From: Panacagrimonas sp965216845
GTDB taxonomy: Bacteria; Pseudomonadota; Gammaproteobacteria; Nevskiales; Nevskiaceae
DNA: 64,000 nucleotides
Direction of reading: 5' to 3'
Assembly (NCBI GenBank): GCA_965216845.1
Contig: OZ244200.1
Span: 1,426,001-1,490,000 of the forward strand
Under the pieces are notes generated by a model that worked only from the letters and a program-made list of their open reading frames with translations, searched no databases and was not told where the DNA came from. The position numbers were made by a program, and so were the translations under genes. Below are positions 17,713 to 26,143 of the stretch, in pieces (position 1 is the stretch's first letter; each line of letters opens with the position of its first letter).

Positions 17713-18675
17713 TCAAGCACGGGGGTGGTGCTGGGCGTGCAGGGCGCGCAGCCGAACCCGCGTAACGTGTGTATAGATTTGCGTGGTTGACAGGTCGCTG
17801 TGTCCCAGCAGGCTTTGCACCACGCGCAAGTCAGCGCCGTGATCCAACAGGTGCGTGGCGAAGGCATGACGCAAGACGTGCGGCGAAATATCCTGCTGGA
17901 TCCCGGCGGCACGCGCATGGCGGCGGATATTGAGCCAGAAATTCTGCCGCGTCATGGGGCCGCCGCGGCGCGAGACGAACACCGCTTCGCTGGTGCGTCC
18001 GCCGACCAACAGCGGGCGCGAGTGTTCAAGGTAGCGGCGGATCATGTCCTGCGCCGGTTCGCCCATCGGCACCAGGCGTTCCTTGTCGCCCTTGCCGATG
18101 AGCTGCACCAGACCGCGTTCCAGGTCGAGTTGATGGCGTTGCAGCTGAACCAGCTCGCTGACGCGCAAGCCGCTGGCGTAAAGCAGTTCCAGCATGCCGG
18201 CATCGCGAAGCCCCAGCGGCGTTTTTTGATCGGGAGCGGCCAGCAAGGCGTCCACTTGTTCTGCCGGTAGCGTCTTGGGCAGGCCACGCGGCAATCGCGG
18301 ACTGCTGATGCGTGCGGTCGGGTCGTCCTCACGATAGCCGTCGCGCACCAGAAAGCGATACTGGCGGCGCAGACTGGCGAGCAATCGCGCTTGGGATCGC
18401 GCGCCGAAGGGCCTGGCATCGTCCGCATCTGCGGCGCGACCGCGATAAGCCAGATATTGCTGAATGTCGATTGCACTGGCGTCTGCCAGCGCGATGTCTT
18501 GCGGCCCGAGCCAACGGCTGAACAGCCTCAAGTCAGAGCGATACGCTGCCAGGGTGTTCTTTGACAGCCCACGCTCCAGCCACAGTGCATCCAGCATGCG
18601 CTCGATGCTTGCGGCATCCTCCTGGCTGGCCGCCGGCGCCAACTCGCTTGCAGGGGAATTGCTGGCCTGACTCAT
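17713..18675 (-). CDS. xerD: Site-specific tyrosine recombinase XerD
   Basis: With XerC, this enzyme resolves chromosome dimers at dif, activated by FtsK. The 320 residues contain an N-terminal SAM-like core-binding domain (LDALWLERGLSKNTLAAYRSDL) and the catalytic domain with Arg171 (ASGLRVSELV), Lys195 (GKGDKERLVP), His266 and Arg269 (SPHVLRHAFATHLL), His292 (LLGHSDLSTT) and the nucleophile Tyr301 (QIYTHV). The N-terminus is ~20 residues longer than usual, with a Ser/Ala-rich stretch, so translation could begin at a later codon. Next to dsbC, as in many gammaproteobacteria. It is divergent from zapE across ~90 bp. Confidence 0.93.
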   Translation of the reverse strand: MSQASNSPASELAPAASQEDAASIERMLDALWLERGLSKNTLAAYRSDLRLFSRWLGPQDIALADASAIDIQQYLAYRGRAADADDARPFGARSQARLLASLRRQYRFLVRDGYREDDPTARISSPRLPRGLPKTLPAEQVDALLAAPDQKTPLGLRDAGMLELLYASGLRVSELVQLQRHQLDLERGLVQLIGKGDKERLVPMGEPAQDMIRRYLEHSRPLLVGGRTSEAVFVSRRGGPMTRQNFWLNIRRHARAAGIQQDISPHVLRHAFATHLLDHGADLRVVQSLLGHSDLSTTQIYTHVTRVRLRALHAQHHPRA

Positions 18676-18765
18676 AATGTTCGGGATGGCGCCGCAATGG
18701 ACTGAGACAAATTACACCTGATCGACGATGCAGCAGACATGCGCAATTTTGAGTGAGGCCGGACA

Positions 18766-19851
18766 TTGAGCCGAAACACGCCTCGCCAACGCTACGAGGC
18801 CGATTTGCAGCGGGCAGGCTTTGTTGCCGATGCTTCGCAATCGGCTGCGGTCGACGCACTTGAGCGAATTTACCAGCAGTTGCTCGCAAAACCGCCCAAG
18901 AAGCGCTTTGCGCGCAAGCGGCTGGTTTATCCGCCGGTAAAGGGGCTATATCTTTGGGGCGGTGTAGGTCGCGGCAAGACCCACATCATGGACGCGTTTT
19001 ACGAGGCACTGCCGGACGGTCGAAAGCTGCGCACGCATTTTCATCGTTTCATGCTGGAGGTGCACGAGCGCCGAGGCGCCTATCCGGATGAGACTGATCC
19101 CTTGAAGCTGGTGGCGGCTGACATTTCGACCGAGATCCGTGTGTTGTGCTTTGACGAGTTCTACGTCTCGGACATTGCCGATGCCATGATTCTGGGGCGC
19201 TTGTTCGAGGCGCTGTTCGCGGAAGGTCTGACCCTGATTGCCACCAGCAACTGCGCGCCGGATCAGCTCTACCGCGATGGCTTGCAGCGACAGAATTTCC
19301 TGCCGGCCATTGAGCGGCTAAAGCAAAACCTCAGCGTAATCAACGTCGACGGCGGAACGGACTATCGCCTTCGCGCCCTGACGCGCGCCGAGCTTTACCA
19401 CCACCCAAGCGACGCCGAGGCGATGGAAAAGCTGGAGGTTGCATTTGCGGACATTGCGCCGGAGGCCGGGCACCACGATGTAGCGCTGACGATCAATCAC
19501 CGCAAGATGCACTGCCTGCGCCTGGCCGACGGCGTGGCCTGGTTCGATTTCCGCGAATTGTGTGAAACCCCGCGTTCGGCGGCAGACTACATTGAGCTGG
19601 CGCGCGAACATCAGACCGTGCTGGTATCCGGCATCCCGCAACTGACGCGCGAAAAAGAAGATCCGGCGCGTCGGTTCATCAATCTGGTGGACGAATTCTA
19701 CGATCGCGGCGTCAACCTGTTGTTGACCGCTGCGGTGCCGCAACAGGACTTGTACGCCGGTTCACGGCTGACGTTTGAGTTTCGGCGCACGCTGTCTCGC
19801 CTGCAGGAAATGCAGTCGCACGAATACCTGGCCAAGCCTCACCGCCCGTGA
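18766..19851 (+). CDS. zapE: Cell division ATPase ZapE (AFG1 family)
   Basis: This ATPase associates with the Z-ring during constriction and is also linked to protein quality control and ubiquinone metabolism in related organisms. The 361 residues have Walker A WGGVGRGKTH (65-73), the following MDAFYEAL helix, Walker B VLCFDEFYV, a sensor in TSNCAPDQLY, and the family end with VDEFYDRGVNLLL and SRLTFEFRRTLSRLQEM. The start is TTG 18766 with GAGTGAGG seven bases upstream; no in-frame ATG lies close enough. Unusually, the last ~22 codons lie inside the first unit of a 134-bp tandem array that continues past the stop, and later units retain the same tail reading frame and stop. Confidence 0.93.
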   Translation: MSRNTPRQRYEADLQRAGFVADASQSAAVDALERIYQQLLAKPPKKRFARKRLVYPPVKGLYLWGGVGRGKTHIMDAFYEALPDGRKLRTHFHRFMLEVHERRGAYPDETDPLKLVAADISTEIRVLCFDEFYVSDIADAMILGRLFEALFAEGLTLIATSNCAPDQLYRDGLQRQNFLPAIERLKQNLSVINVDGGTDYRLRALTRAELYHHPSDAEAMEKLEVAFADIAPEAGHHDVALTINHRKMHCLRLADGVAWFDFRELCETPRSAADYIELAREHQTVLVSGIPQLTREKEDPARRFINLVDEFYDRGVNLLLTAAVPQQDLYAGSRLTFEFRRTLSRLQEMQSHEYLAKPHRP

Positions 19852-20438
19852 TTGCATTGTGCGTCGCCGCGTGCCAGCGCCGACTCCCGCACCCGCGCTT
19901 CGCGACACCGTGTCGTCGGCGCACGCTTGCTCGTTTACAGGAAATGCAGTCGCACGAATACCTGGCCAAGCCTCACCGCCCGTGATTGCATTGTGCGTCG
20001 CCGCGTGCCAGCGCCGACTCCCGCACCCGCGCTTCGCGACACCGTGTCGTCGGCGCACGCTTGCTCGTTTACAGGAAATGCAGTCGCACGAATACCTGGC
20101 CAAGCCTCACCGCCCGTGATTGCATTGTGCGTCGCCGCGTGCCAGCGCCGACTCCCGCACCCGCGCTTCGCGACACCGTGTCGTCGGCGCACGCTTGCTC
20201 GTTTACAGGAAATGCAGTCGCAGGAGTACCTGGCCAAGCCTCATCGCCCGTGACTGCGTTGCGCGTCGGCGCGTGCCAGCGCCGACTCCCGCACCCGCGC
20301 TTCGCGACACCGTGTCGTCGGCGCACGCTTGCTCGTTTACAGGAGATTCAGTCGCAGGAGTACCTGGCCAAGCCTCATCGCCCGTGACTGCGTTGCGCGT
20401 CGGCGCGTGCCAGCGCCGACTCCCGCACCCGCGCTTCG
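19782..20438 (+). repeat. 134-bp tandem repeat array (about 4.9 units) carrying copies of the zapE 3' end
   Basis: Units begin near 19782, 19916, 20050, 20184 and 20318, always with TCGGCGCACGCT. The first unit includes the zapE C-terminus and stop; units 2 and 3 encode the identical tail QEMQSHEYLAKPHRP-stop, unit 4 reads QEMQSQEYLAKPHRP-stop and unit 5 QEIQSQEYLAKPHRP-stop. Because 134 is not a multiple of three, the copies are not read through by the zapE frame. Differences between units are few and mostly silent or conservative. The rest of each unit (CGCCGACTCCCGCACCCGCG and neighbours) is non-coding on the plus strand. It is not a CRISPR: units are too long and there are no unique spacers. 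Confidence 0.9.
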
Positions 20439-20721
20439 TGGCGACAAAGAACTCGTCATTGCGAATCGAAGATGAAGCAATCTCCTCAACATCTGCGTTC
20501 GCCACAGCCTGTTGGGCGGGCCGCGTCCGCCACCCGAGGTTTGTTTCCCCAACCGAATACGGCGGGCCGCGCCCGCCACCTGGATCAGAATTTCCCGCAA
20601 AACAAGGCTATATCGCGCAATTTTTCAAGTGGAATCTGACTAGAGTGTCATATCCGAATTGCGCTAAATTTGGCATAGTTGGCACTGTAGACCATACAAA
20701 CGCGGCGTTCGGGGGATCAAA
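20439..20721 (+). other. Spacer between the zapE repeat array and the VWA lipoprotein gene
   Basis: No gene. It holds a short CGTCATTGCG...GAAGCAATCTCC element (20454-20486), related to the one at 9612, then two imperfect direct repeats of GGCGGGCCGCG(T/C)CCGCCACC around 20517 and 20563. The final ~130 bases are AT-richer than the surroundings and are the likely promoter/leader of the next gene, but no clear -35/-10 pair stood out. Confidence 0.5.
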
Positions 20722-23625
20722 ATGCGTTCTGGAATTATTTTTGCGCTGTTTTCGGCGTTGTTGCTGGTGGGTTGTCAAAACGGCGGCAATGGCCAAACGT
20801 CTGCGCCGCCGGGATCACAGAATCCGGGTGATTCGGGCCTGGACCCCATCACCAGTCCGCCGCGTCTGGGTGATGTCACCGTGCTTGGAACCAATGTGGT
20901 GGCTGGCAGCGACGCCAATGCCGCGCGCATTGACGCCGGGCAACGCCAGGGCCAGTTCTCTGTATTCTCGAACGTTTCTGGCAATGATCCCTATCTCGCC
21001 AGCTTGTTTCTGAGCCTGGATGATTTGACCGACCCGGGCGATCTGGAGCTATACACGCGGACTTGCACTTCCAGCGTTCAAAGCAGCGAATGTGGCGCGC
21101 AGGCGGCGTTGGCTTGTGCATTTTTCACCACGCCGGCCATGCAATGTGGCTCAGGTGTTTCGGCCTCCTCGGCGGCTCGTGCCAAGGTTGGCACCGTCAT
21201 TGATCTTTCCGCATTCATCGATGCGCAGGGCGGCACGCCGGTCACCGGATTTCTGATTTATCAGGTGTGTTCACTTGATGATTCGGAGGATTGCGATGAA
21301 GTCGCGCGCCCGATTCTGCTCACCCAGCCGGGTGACGATGGCATCACTGACGCAGATAGCGACGGCGATGGCATTGGCGATTCCATCGACAACTGCCCCA
21401 CGGTTGCCAATCCTGATCAGACCGACACCGACGGCGACGGCTTTGGCGACTTCTGTGATTCGGTCGACAACAGCGCCGACGCAGACAACGACGGCGTGCC
21501 CAATGCGCTGGACAATTGCCCGGCCAACCCCAATCCGACTCAGGCCGATAGCGATGGTGACGGCATCGGCGACGCCTGTGATCTGCCGGACGGCGACGGT
21601 GATGGCGTGCCGGAAGGCTCCGACAACTGCCCGTCGGTTCCCAACCCCGAGCAGCAGGATTCAGACGGTGACGGTGTGGGGGACGCCTGCGAACCCTCCG
21701 GCGCGCCGGACGGCGACGGTGACGGCGTGCCCGACGCCATCGACAACTGCCGCTTTATCTTCAACCCGAATCAGGCGGATTCGGACGGTGATGGTATTGG
21801 CGATGTTTGCGATCCCACCCCCAGCTCAGATGTGGATGGAGACGGTGTCCCGAATGAGGGCGACAACTGCCCCAGCGTTGCTAACGCGGATCAGCTGGAC
21901 GGAGACGGAGATGGTCGCGGCAACGTTTGTGACAACTGTCCCAGCAACTTCAACCCCAACCAGCTGGATGCGGACGGAGATGGCGTTGGCAATGCTTGCG
22001 ACGCAACCCCCGCGCCGGATACTGATGGCGACGGGGTGCCCAACTTCCAGGACAATTGCCCCAACACGCCGAATCCGAACCAGCTGGATACCGATGGCGA
22101 TGGCATTGGCGATGCCTGTGAAGGCAACACCGTGATCGATTCCGACGGCGACGGCATTTCAGATGCCACCGACAACTGCCCGAATACACCAAATCCGGGA
22201 CAGGCGGATTCGGATGGTGACGGGATCGGCGACGCTTGTGACGTCATGAACCCGAATGATGGTGACGGTGATGGCGTGCCCGACGGAATCGATAACTGTC
22301 CGGCGGTGCCTAACGCGGATCAGCTGGATACCGATGGCGATGGCATCGGTGATGCCTGCGAGCGGCAGAACACGCTGTTGTGTGGCACCAGCGGCGGCGC
22401 CGCCGACGTGGCGTTGATCATCGACCGATCAGGCAGCACCAGCGGTACGCCCTTGCAGCAGTTCAAGAGCGCGGCCAATCGACTGCTGGGCTTTCTTGGA
22501 AGCGGTAATCGTTCGGCGCTGATCAGCTTCTCCTCTGGCGCTACATTGGACAAGACGCTGAACAACGATCACGCCAGCACCGCTTCGGCAATCAATGCAC
22601 TGAGTTCCGGTGGTGGAACCAACTCCACACCGGCATTTGAGGCGGCGACGCAGCTGTTGCTGGATAACGCAACTCCGGGCGTTCGCCAGGTCATCGTATT
22701 CCTGACCGATGGTGATTCCAACGCCGATGCCGCGTCCACGGCCGCAAAGGCCGCGGGTATTGAGGTGTTTGCGATTGGCTTCAATATCAGCACCAGTCAG
22801 GAGCAAACCATCCGCATGCAGGTCAGCCCGCCGCCGGATGATCACTTCTTCAGCACCACGGACGAGCAAAGCCTCAACAATGCATTCGACGCCATCGGCG
22901 GGTCATTGAGTTCCCCGTTGATCGCATTCAGCCGCGGAATCGGATTGCGCGGTACCGGTTTGCTGTCCTTGAACGGAAGCGGCCTCCTGGAAATTGCACG
23001 CCGTGACTTCCTGATCAATGATCAAAACCCGGACAACAATATTCCGGGCGGCTCCGTGCGTACGATTCCGGTGGATTTGCCATTGGGGCCGCTTACGGTG
23101 ACCTTGGGTGTAATCAACGCCTCCGCAACAGGCGGGGTCGATGACGCAACAGGCACGATTTCCGCGACGGGGCAGGCGTCGCTGGCTTCGATTGACATCG
23201 CATTCGATGGTGGGGCGGTGTTGTCGATCGGCGCGGTTGACGCCCGTGCGGATACCATTGCGAATAACGATGTTGGATTTCTTGCGCAAGGAGATATCGG
23301 GACCGACGTTGCCGAACTTCGCCTGACGCCGGGATCGGTTCCCATCGAGCTGTTGCCGAATACACCGATCACCATTCCCGGTGTTGCGGAGGTGGTGATT
23401 GAGGAACGTATTCCGGTCGCCGGAGATAATTTTGCCGGGATTACCGTTAACGGTGTGCGAGTAACGCTCTTGCTCGGCAACCTTGGAGAACTGATTATCG
23501 GCCAGGCCGCCAGCGGAATCGCCTGCGCGGCAGATTCGCCGTTTGATGATCTGCCCGTCCCTCCGGGTACGCCGCCCGACGACCCGCCGGATACCGATCC
23601 GCCACCTCCCCCCCCCCCGGGTTGA
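20722..23625 (+). CDS. Lipoprotein with nine thrombospondin type-3 calcium repeats and a VWA domain
   Basis: This 967-residue predicted surface lipoprotein has a signal ending LLLVGC (Cys18). A globular N-domain (to ~205) is followed by nine DNCP-type units of the thrombospondin-3 / OmpA-like calcium-binding family (pattern DSDGDGxGDxxDNCPxxxNPxQxD), spanning roughly 208-555. A von Willebrand A domain follows at ~565-700, with an intact MIDAS: DRSGS, a Thr in GGGTNST and LTDGDS. A beta-rich tail with 'ITVNGVRVTLLLGNLG' ends in a Pro run. The stop at 23623-23625 comes directly after an 11-C tract. One C fewer would fuse this frame with the next one to a 1541-residue protein. A calcium-dependent adhesin or surface sensor is inferred. 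Confidence 0.8.
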   Translation: MRSGIIFALFSALLLVGCQNGGNGQTSAPPGSQNPGDSGLDPITSPPRLGDVTVLGTNVVAGSDANAARIDAGQRQGQFSVFSNVSGNDPYLASLFLSLDDLTDPGDLELYTRTCTSSVQSSECGAQAALACAFFTTPAMQCGSGVSASSAARAKVGTVIDLSAFIDAQGGTPVTGFLIYQVCSLDDSEDCDEVARPILLTQPGDDGITDADSDGDGIGDSIDNCPTVANPDQTDTDGDGFGDFCDSVDNSADADNDGVPNALDNCPANPNPTQADSDGDGIGDACDLPDGDGDGVPEGSDNCPSVPNPEQQDSDGDGVGDACEPSGAPDGDGDGVPDAIDNCRFIFNPNQADSDGDGIGDVCDPTPSSDVDGDGVPNEGDNCPSVANADQLDGDGDGRGNVCDNCPSNFNPNQLDADGDGVGNACDATPAPDTDGDGVPNFQDNCPNTPNPNQLDTDGDGIGDACEGNTVIDSDGDGISDATDNCPNTPNPGQADSDGDGIGDACDVMNPNDGDGDGVPDGIDNCPAVPNADQLDTDGDGIGDACERQNTLLCGTSGGAADVALIIDRSGSTSGTPLQQFKSAANRLLGFLGSGNRSALISFSSGATLDKTLNNDHASTASAINALSSGGGTNSTPAFEAATQLLLDNATPGVRQVIVFLTDGDSNADAASTAAKAAGIEVFAIGFNISTSQEQTIRMQVSPPPDDHFFSTTDEQSLNNAFDAIGGSLSSPLIAFSRGIGLRGTGLLSLNGSGLLEIARRDFLINDQNPDNNIPGGSVRTIPVDLPLGPLTVTLGVINASATGGVDDATGTISATGQASLASIDIAFDGGAVLSIGAVDARADTIANNDVGFLAQGDIGTDVAELRLTPGSVPIELLPNTPITIPGVAEVVIEERIPVAGDNFAGITVNGVRVTLLLGNLGELIIGQAASGIACAADSPFDDLPVPPGTPPDDPPDTDPPPPPPPG

Positions 23626-25348
23626 TTCTGACGGCGACGGTGTACCTGATGCGTCGGACAACTGCCCGAACGACGCCAATCCGGGGCAGATCGATAGCGA
23701 TGGGGACGGCATCGGCGACGCCTGTGAAGGCGCTCCGCAGCCGACTGACTCGGACGGCGACGGCGTGCCCGATGCGACTGACAACTGCCCCAATGTCTCC
23801 AACCCCAGTCAGGTGGATTCAGATGGTGATGGAGTTGGCGATGCCTGTGATTCCGCGCCGCCAGCGGATACGGATGGCGACGGCGTGCCCGATGCGACTG
23901 ACAACTGCCCCAATGTCTCCAACCCCAGTCAAGCGGATTCCGACGGTGATGGAGTTGGCGATGCTTGTGATTCCGCGCCGCCAGCGGATACGGATGGCGA
24001 CGGCGTGCCCGACACATCTGACAACTGCCCGAATGTTTCGAACCCGGGCCAGGCCGATAGCGACGGTGACGGCGTCGGCGACGCCTGCCAGGTTAGTGGC
24101 ACCCAAACCCCGGTCGGTGCAATCCGCGCCGGCAACGCCGACGGCAGCATTCCTGCCTGGACGCCGGAGGGTCAGCGTGGCGCGCCATCCGGGGTTTATC
24201 CCAACAACCCCGCCATTGATGGAGAAGCGCCGCTATTCACCATTACCGCTTCCAATATGTCCACCTATGCGGACAAGCTGACGGAAGGACACAAGGCCTT
24301 GTTGCAGGCATATCCTTCCACTTACGAGATGCGGGTTTATCCCTCACATCGTCGGGCAACGTTTCCGCAGTTCATTTTGAACGAAACGCAGGCCAATGCA
24401 GGGCGCGCATCGCTGGCCGGGGATGATGAGCCCTCCGGCGCGTTTTCAGGCTTTCCATTCCCCAATCCCAGCAACGGCGCGCAGATTATTTGGAATCATC
24501 GGGTTAAGTATCGAGGCGATGAGGTCGCGCGTCAGTTCAGTGAAGCGATTGTCGAATCAGATGGTTCTTTCGCACTGAGAAGCGTGCTGCAGGAACTGAG
24601 ATCTGAATACGCGACCTCAGGCAATAACCCGCCGGTAGAACTCAGAGATGGCGCCCAACTCTGGCAAATGATCAATGAAGTGCTTGCTCCCCCTCAGAAC
24701 GCCGGGCAGGCGTTTCTGATCCACGAATTTGCAGGGACTTCCACCGCCAGAAGTGCATGGATTTACAGCCCTGCTCTGCGTCGAGTCAGACGAACACCGA
24801 GTTATTCCCATGATGATCCGGCAGAAGGGACTGATGGCCGGCAGCGTGTCGACCAACTGGACATGTTCAGCGGTGCGCTGGATCGGTTTGATTGGACGTT
24901 GGTTGGCAAGCGGGAAATTTACGTGCCTTACAACGCAAATGGTCTGGGGGGTAGTTCCAGAACGGTCGCGGATCTTGTCGGCACCAAGCATCTCAATCAA
25001 CAACTCGCGCGCTACGAGTTGCACAGGGTTTGGGTTGTTGACGCTCACGTGAAAGCCGGCGTTTCTCATTTCTTCCCGCGAAAGCGTTACTACATCGATG
25101 AAGATACCTGGAACGTTGTTGCGGTGGATAACTACAACACGGCAAACGCACTCGCAAACTTTCAGGAAGGCCACTTGGTGACCTATTACAACCTCTTACT
25201 GCACGCAACGCAGCCGGAAGTGATTTACGATTTGTCAGCTGGGCGTTATTTCATGACTGCAACGGCAACCGCTGATGACCAGCCCTATGACGGGACAGTG
25301 ACATTTGATGAGGATCACTTCACGCCAAGCAGATTAGGGAGAAGGTAG
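23543..25348 (+). CDS. Thrombospondin-3 repeats plus DUF1329 domain; probable frameshifted continuation of the upstream VWA gene
   Basis: From the C tract onward this frame encodes four further calcium-binding units (DNCPND, then three DNCPNVSNP copies; 23624-24090) and a complete DUF1329 domain (24097-25348: AGNADGSIPAW, LFTITASNMSTYADKLTEGHKALL, YEMRVYPSHRRA, GFPFPNPSNGAQIIWNHRVKYRG). The first ~27 codons after its ATG are an out-of-frame reading of the upstream Pro-rich tail, so it almost certainly has no start of its own. Expression would need a -1 (or +2) slip in the C tract at 23608-23618. DUF1329 proteins are normally separate, signal-peptide-bearing partners of DUF1302, YCF48 and RND proteins. 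The fusion to calcium-binding repeats is unusual. Confidence 0.75.
   Translation: MMICPSLRVRRPTTRRIPIRHLPPPRVDSDGDGVPDASDNCPNDANPGQIDSDGDGIGDACEGAPQPTDSDGDGVPDATDNCPNVSNPSQVDSDGDGVGDACDSAPPADTDGDGVPDATDNCPNVSNPSQADSDGDGVGDACDSAPPADTDGDGVPDTSDNCPNVSNPGQADSDGDGVGDACQVSGTQTPVGAIRAGNADGSIPAWTPEGQRGAPSGVYPNNPAIDGEAPLFTITASNMSTYADKLTEGHKALLQAYPSTYEMRVYPSHRRATFPQFILNETQANAGRASLAGDDEPSGAFSGFPFPNPSNGAQIIWNHRVKYRGDEVARQFSEAIVESDGSFALRSVLQELRSEYATSGNNPPVELRDGAQLWQMINEVLAPPQNAGQAFLIHEFAGTSTARSAWIYSPALRRVRRTPSYSHDDPAEGTDGRQRVDQLDMFSGALDRFDWTLVGKREIYVPYNANGLGGSSRTVADLVGTKHLNQQLARYELHRVWVVDAHVKAGVSHFFPRKRYYIDEDTWNVVAVDNYNTANALANFQEGHLVTYYNLLLHATQPEVIYDLSAGRYFMTATATADDQPYDGTVTFDEDHFTPSRLGRR
23608..23618 (+). 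repeat. 11-C homopolymer tract at the frame junction
   Basis: Eleven consecutive C lie between a T and GGG. With 11 C the upstream gene stops eight bases later; with 10 C the reading frame runs into the second repeat block and DUF1329. This is the geometry of slipped-strand phase-variation tracts, although an assembly or sequencing error cannot be excluded from the sequence alone. Confidence 0.85.
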
Positions 25349-25513
25349 GCTGAGTCCAAACGCAATTACATTCAGTTATCCGTAGCAATCGGCAGTTCAA
25401 CTGTGCTTCATAGTCTTTCGATGCCCACGGCGTCGTTGCCGTTTCGTGATTGGTACGGGTCACCATTAGCGGCGCGTTGGGCGCGCCCGAATGATTGCGA
25501 TATGCTGTAGGAC

Positions 25514-25735
25514 ATGATCGACCCGACTCTACTCGCGAAAATCAACGAACTCAGCCAAGCTGAGCGGTTGGAACTCATCGGCGTCGTCTGGGATTCCTTG
25601 TCGCACGCCGATCTTCCCATTACTGACGCTGAGAAGCAGATGCTGGACGCTCGGTTGACGGATGCGGACGCTTACCCTGATGCTGAGTCCCCATTGTCGG
25701 AGGTCGTCTCGCGCCTCGAGCGCCAGGACCATTGA
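25514..25735 (+). CDS. Antitoxin, putative addiction module component (TIGR02574-like)
   Basis: This 73-residue acidic protein begins MIDPTLLAKINELSQAERLELIGVVWDSL, matching the start of the short 'addiction module component' antitoxins that pair with ParE-type toxins. The second half is a charged, probably unstructured toxin-binding arm (LTDADAYPDAESPLSEV). Its TGA overlaps the TTG start of the next gene by the TTGA arrangement. It would neutralise that toxin by direct binding and probably repress the promoter upstream, though no clear operator palindrome was seen. Confidence 0.82.
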   Translation: MIDPTLLAKINELSQAERLELIGVVWDSLSHADLPITDAEKQMLDARLTDADAYPDAESPLSEVVSRLERQDH

Positions 25736-26031
25736 GTTTCAATGTCCGCGTCCGCCGAGCGGCCGAAGCGGATATCCGGGAAGCCGAGGGCTGGTACAAC
25801 GAGCAACGTCACGGCTTGGGCGCCGAGTTTCGAGCCGAGGTGTTTTCGATACTTCACCGGCTTGAACAAACGCCGTTCATTTACGTCCAGGCATATCGAA
25901 ACGTCCGGCGGGCGCCGGTGCACCGCTTCCCTTATCTCGTCTGGTATCGCATCCGCGGCAATTCCATCCAAGTACTCGGCTGCTCACATAGCCGTCAGCA
26001 TCACGCTGCAATGTTCCAAAGGTTTCAGTAG
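25732..26031 (+). CDS. ParE/RelE-superfamily toxin
   Basis: This basic protein of 99 residues starts at TTG 25732, translationally coupled to the antitoxin. The pattern VRVRRAAEADIREAEGWYNEQRHGLGAEFRAEVFSILHRLEQTP, followed by VRRAPVHRFPYLVWYRIRGNSIQVLGCSHSRQ, is that of plasmid-stabilisation (ParE-like) toxins. The C-terminal Arg and His residues are retained, so it looks intact. Known family members inhibit gyrase or cleave ribosome-bound mRNA; which applies is not readable. The pair sits between the DUF1329 locus and an unrelated minus-strand gene, a typical mobile-cassette position. Confidence 0.85.
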   Translation: MSFNVRVRRAAEADIREAEGWYNEQRHGLGAEFRAEVFSILHRLEQTPFIYVQAYRNVRRAPVHRFPYLVWYRIRGNSIQVLGCSHSRQHHAAMFQRFQ

Positions 26032-26143
26032 GGTACGCCCGATCAGTTGTTGCAGCGGACGTTTTATCCGTCAGCCGTTTATGCGATCGCCAGTGCCGGC
26101 GCCGCCTCAAACGGAGCTGAGTAGGGGGTGGGGATCTCGGGCT

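Noticed and set aside
19782..20438. Tandem array considered as CRISPR or as a plasmid/iteron origin
   Set aside because: 134-bp units without unique spacers rule out CRISPR, and the units clearly derive from the zapE 3' end.
20649..20700. TTGGCATAGTTGGCA before the VWA lipoprotein as a sigma-54 promoter
   Set aside because: GG-to-GC distance is again 10, so it does not fit the -24/-12 consensus.
21340..22370. Repetitive GA(C/T)GGCGA(C/T)GG DNA considered as a non-coding satellite
   Set aside because: The period follows codons of thrombospondin-3 calcium repeats in one continuous frame.
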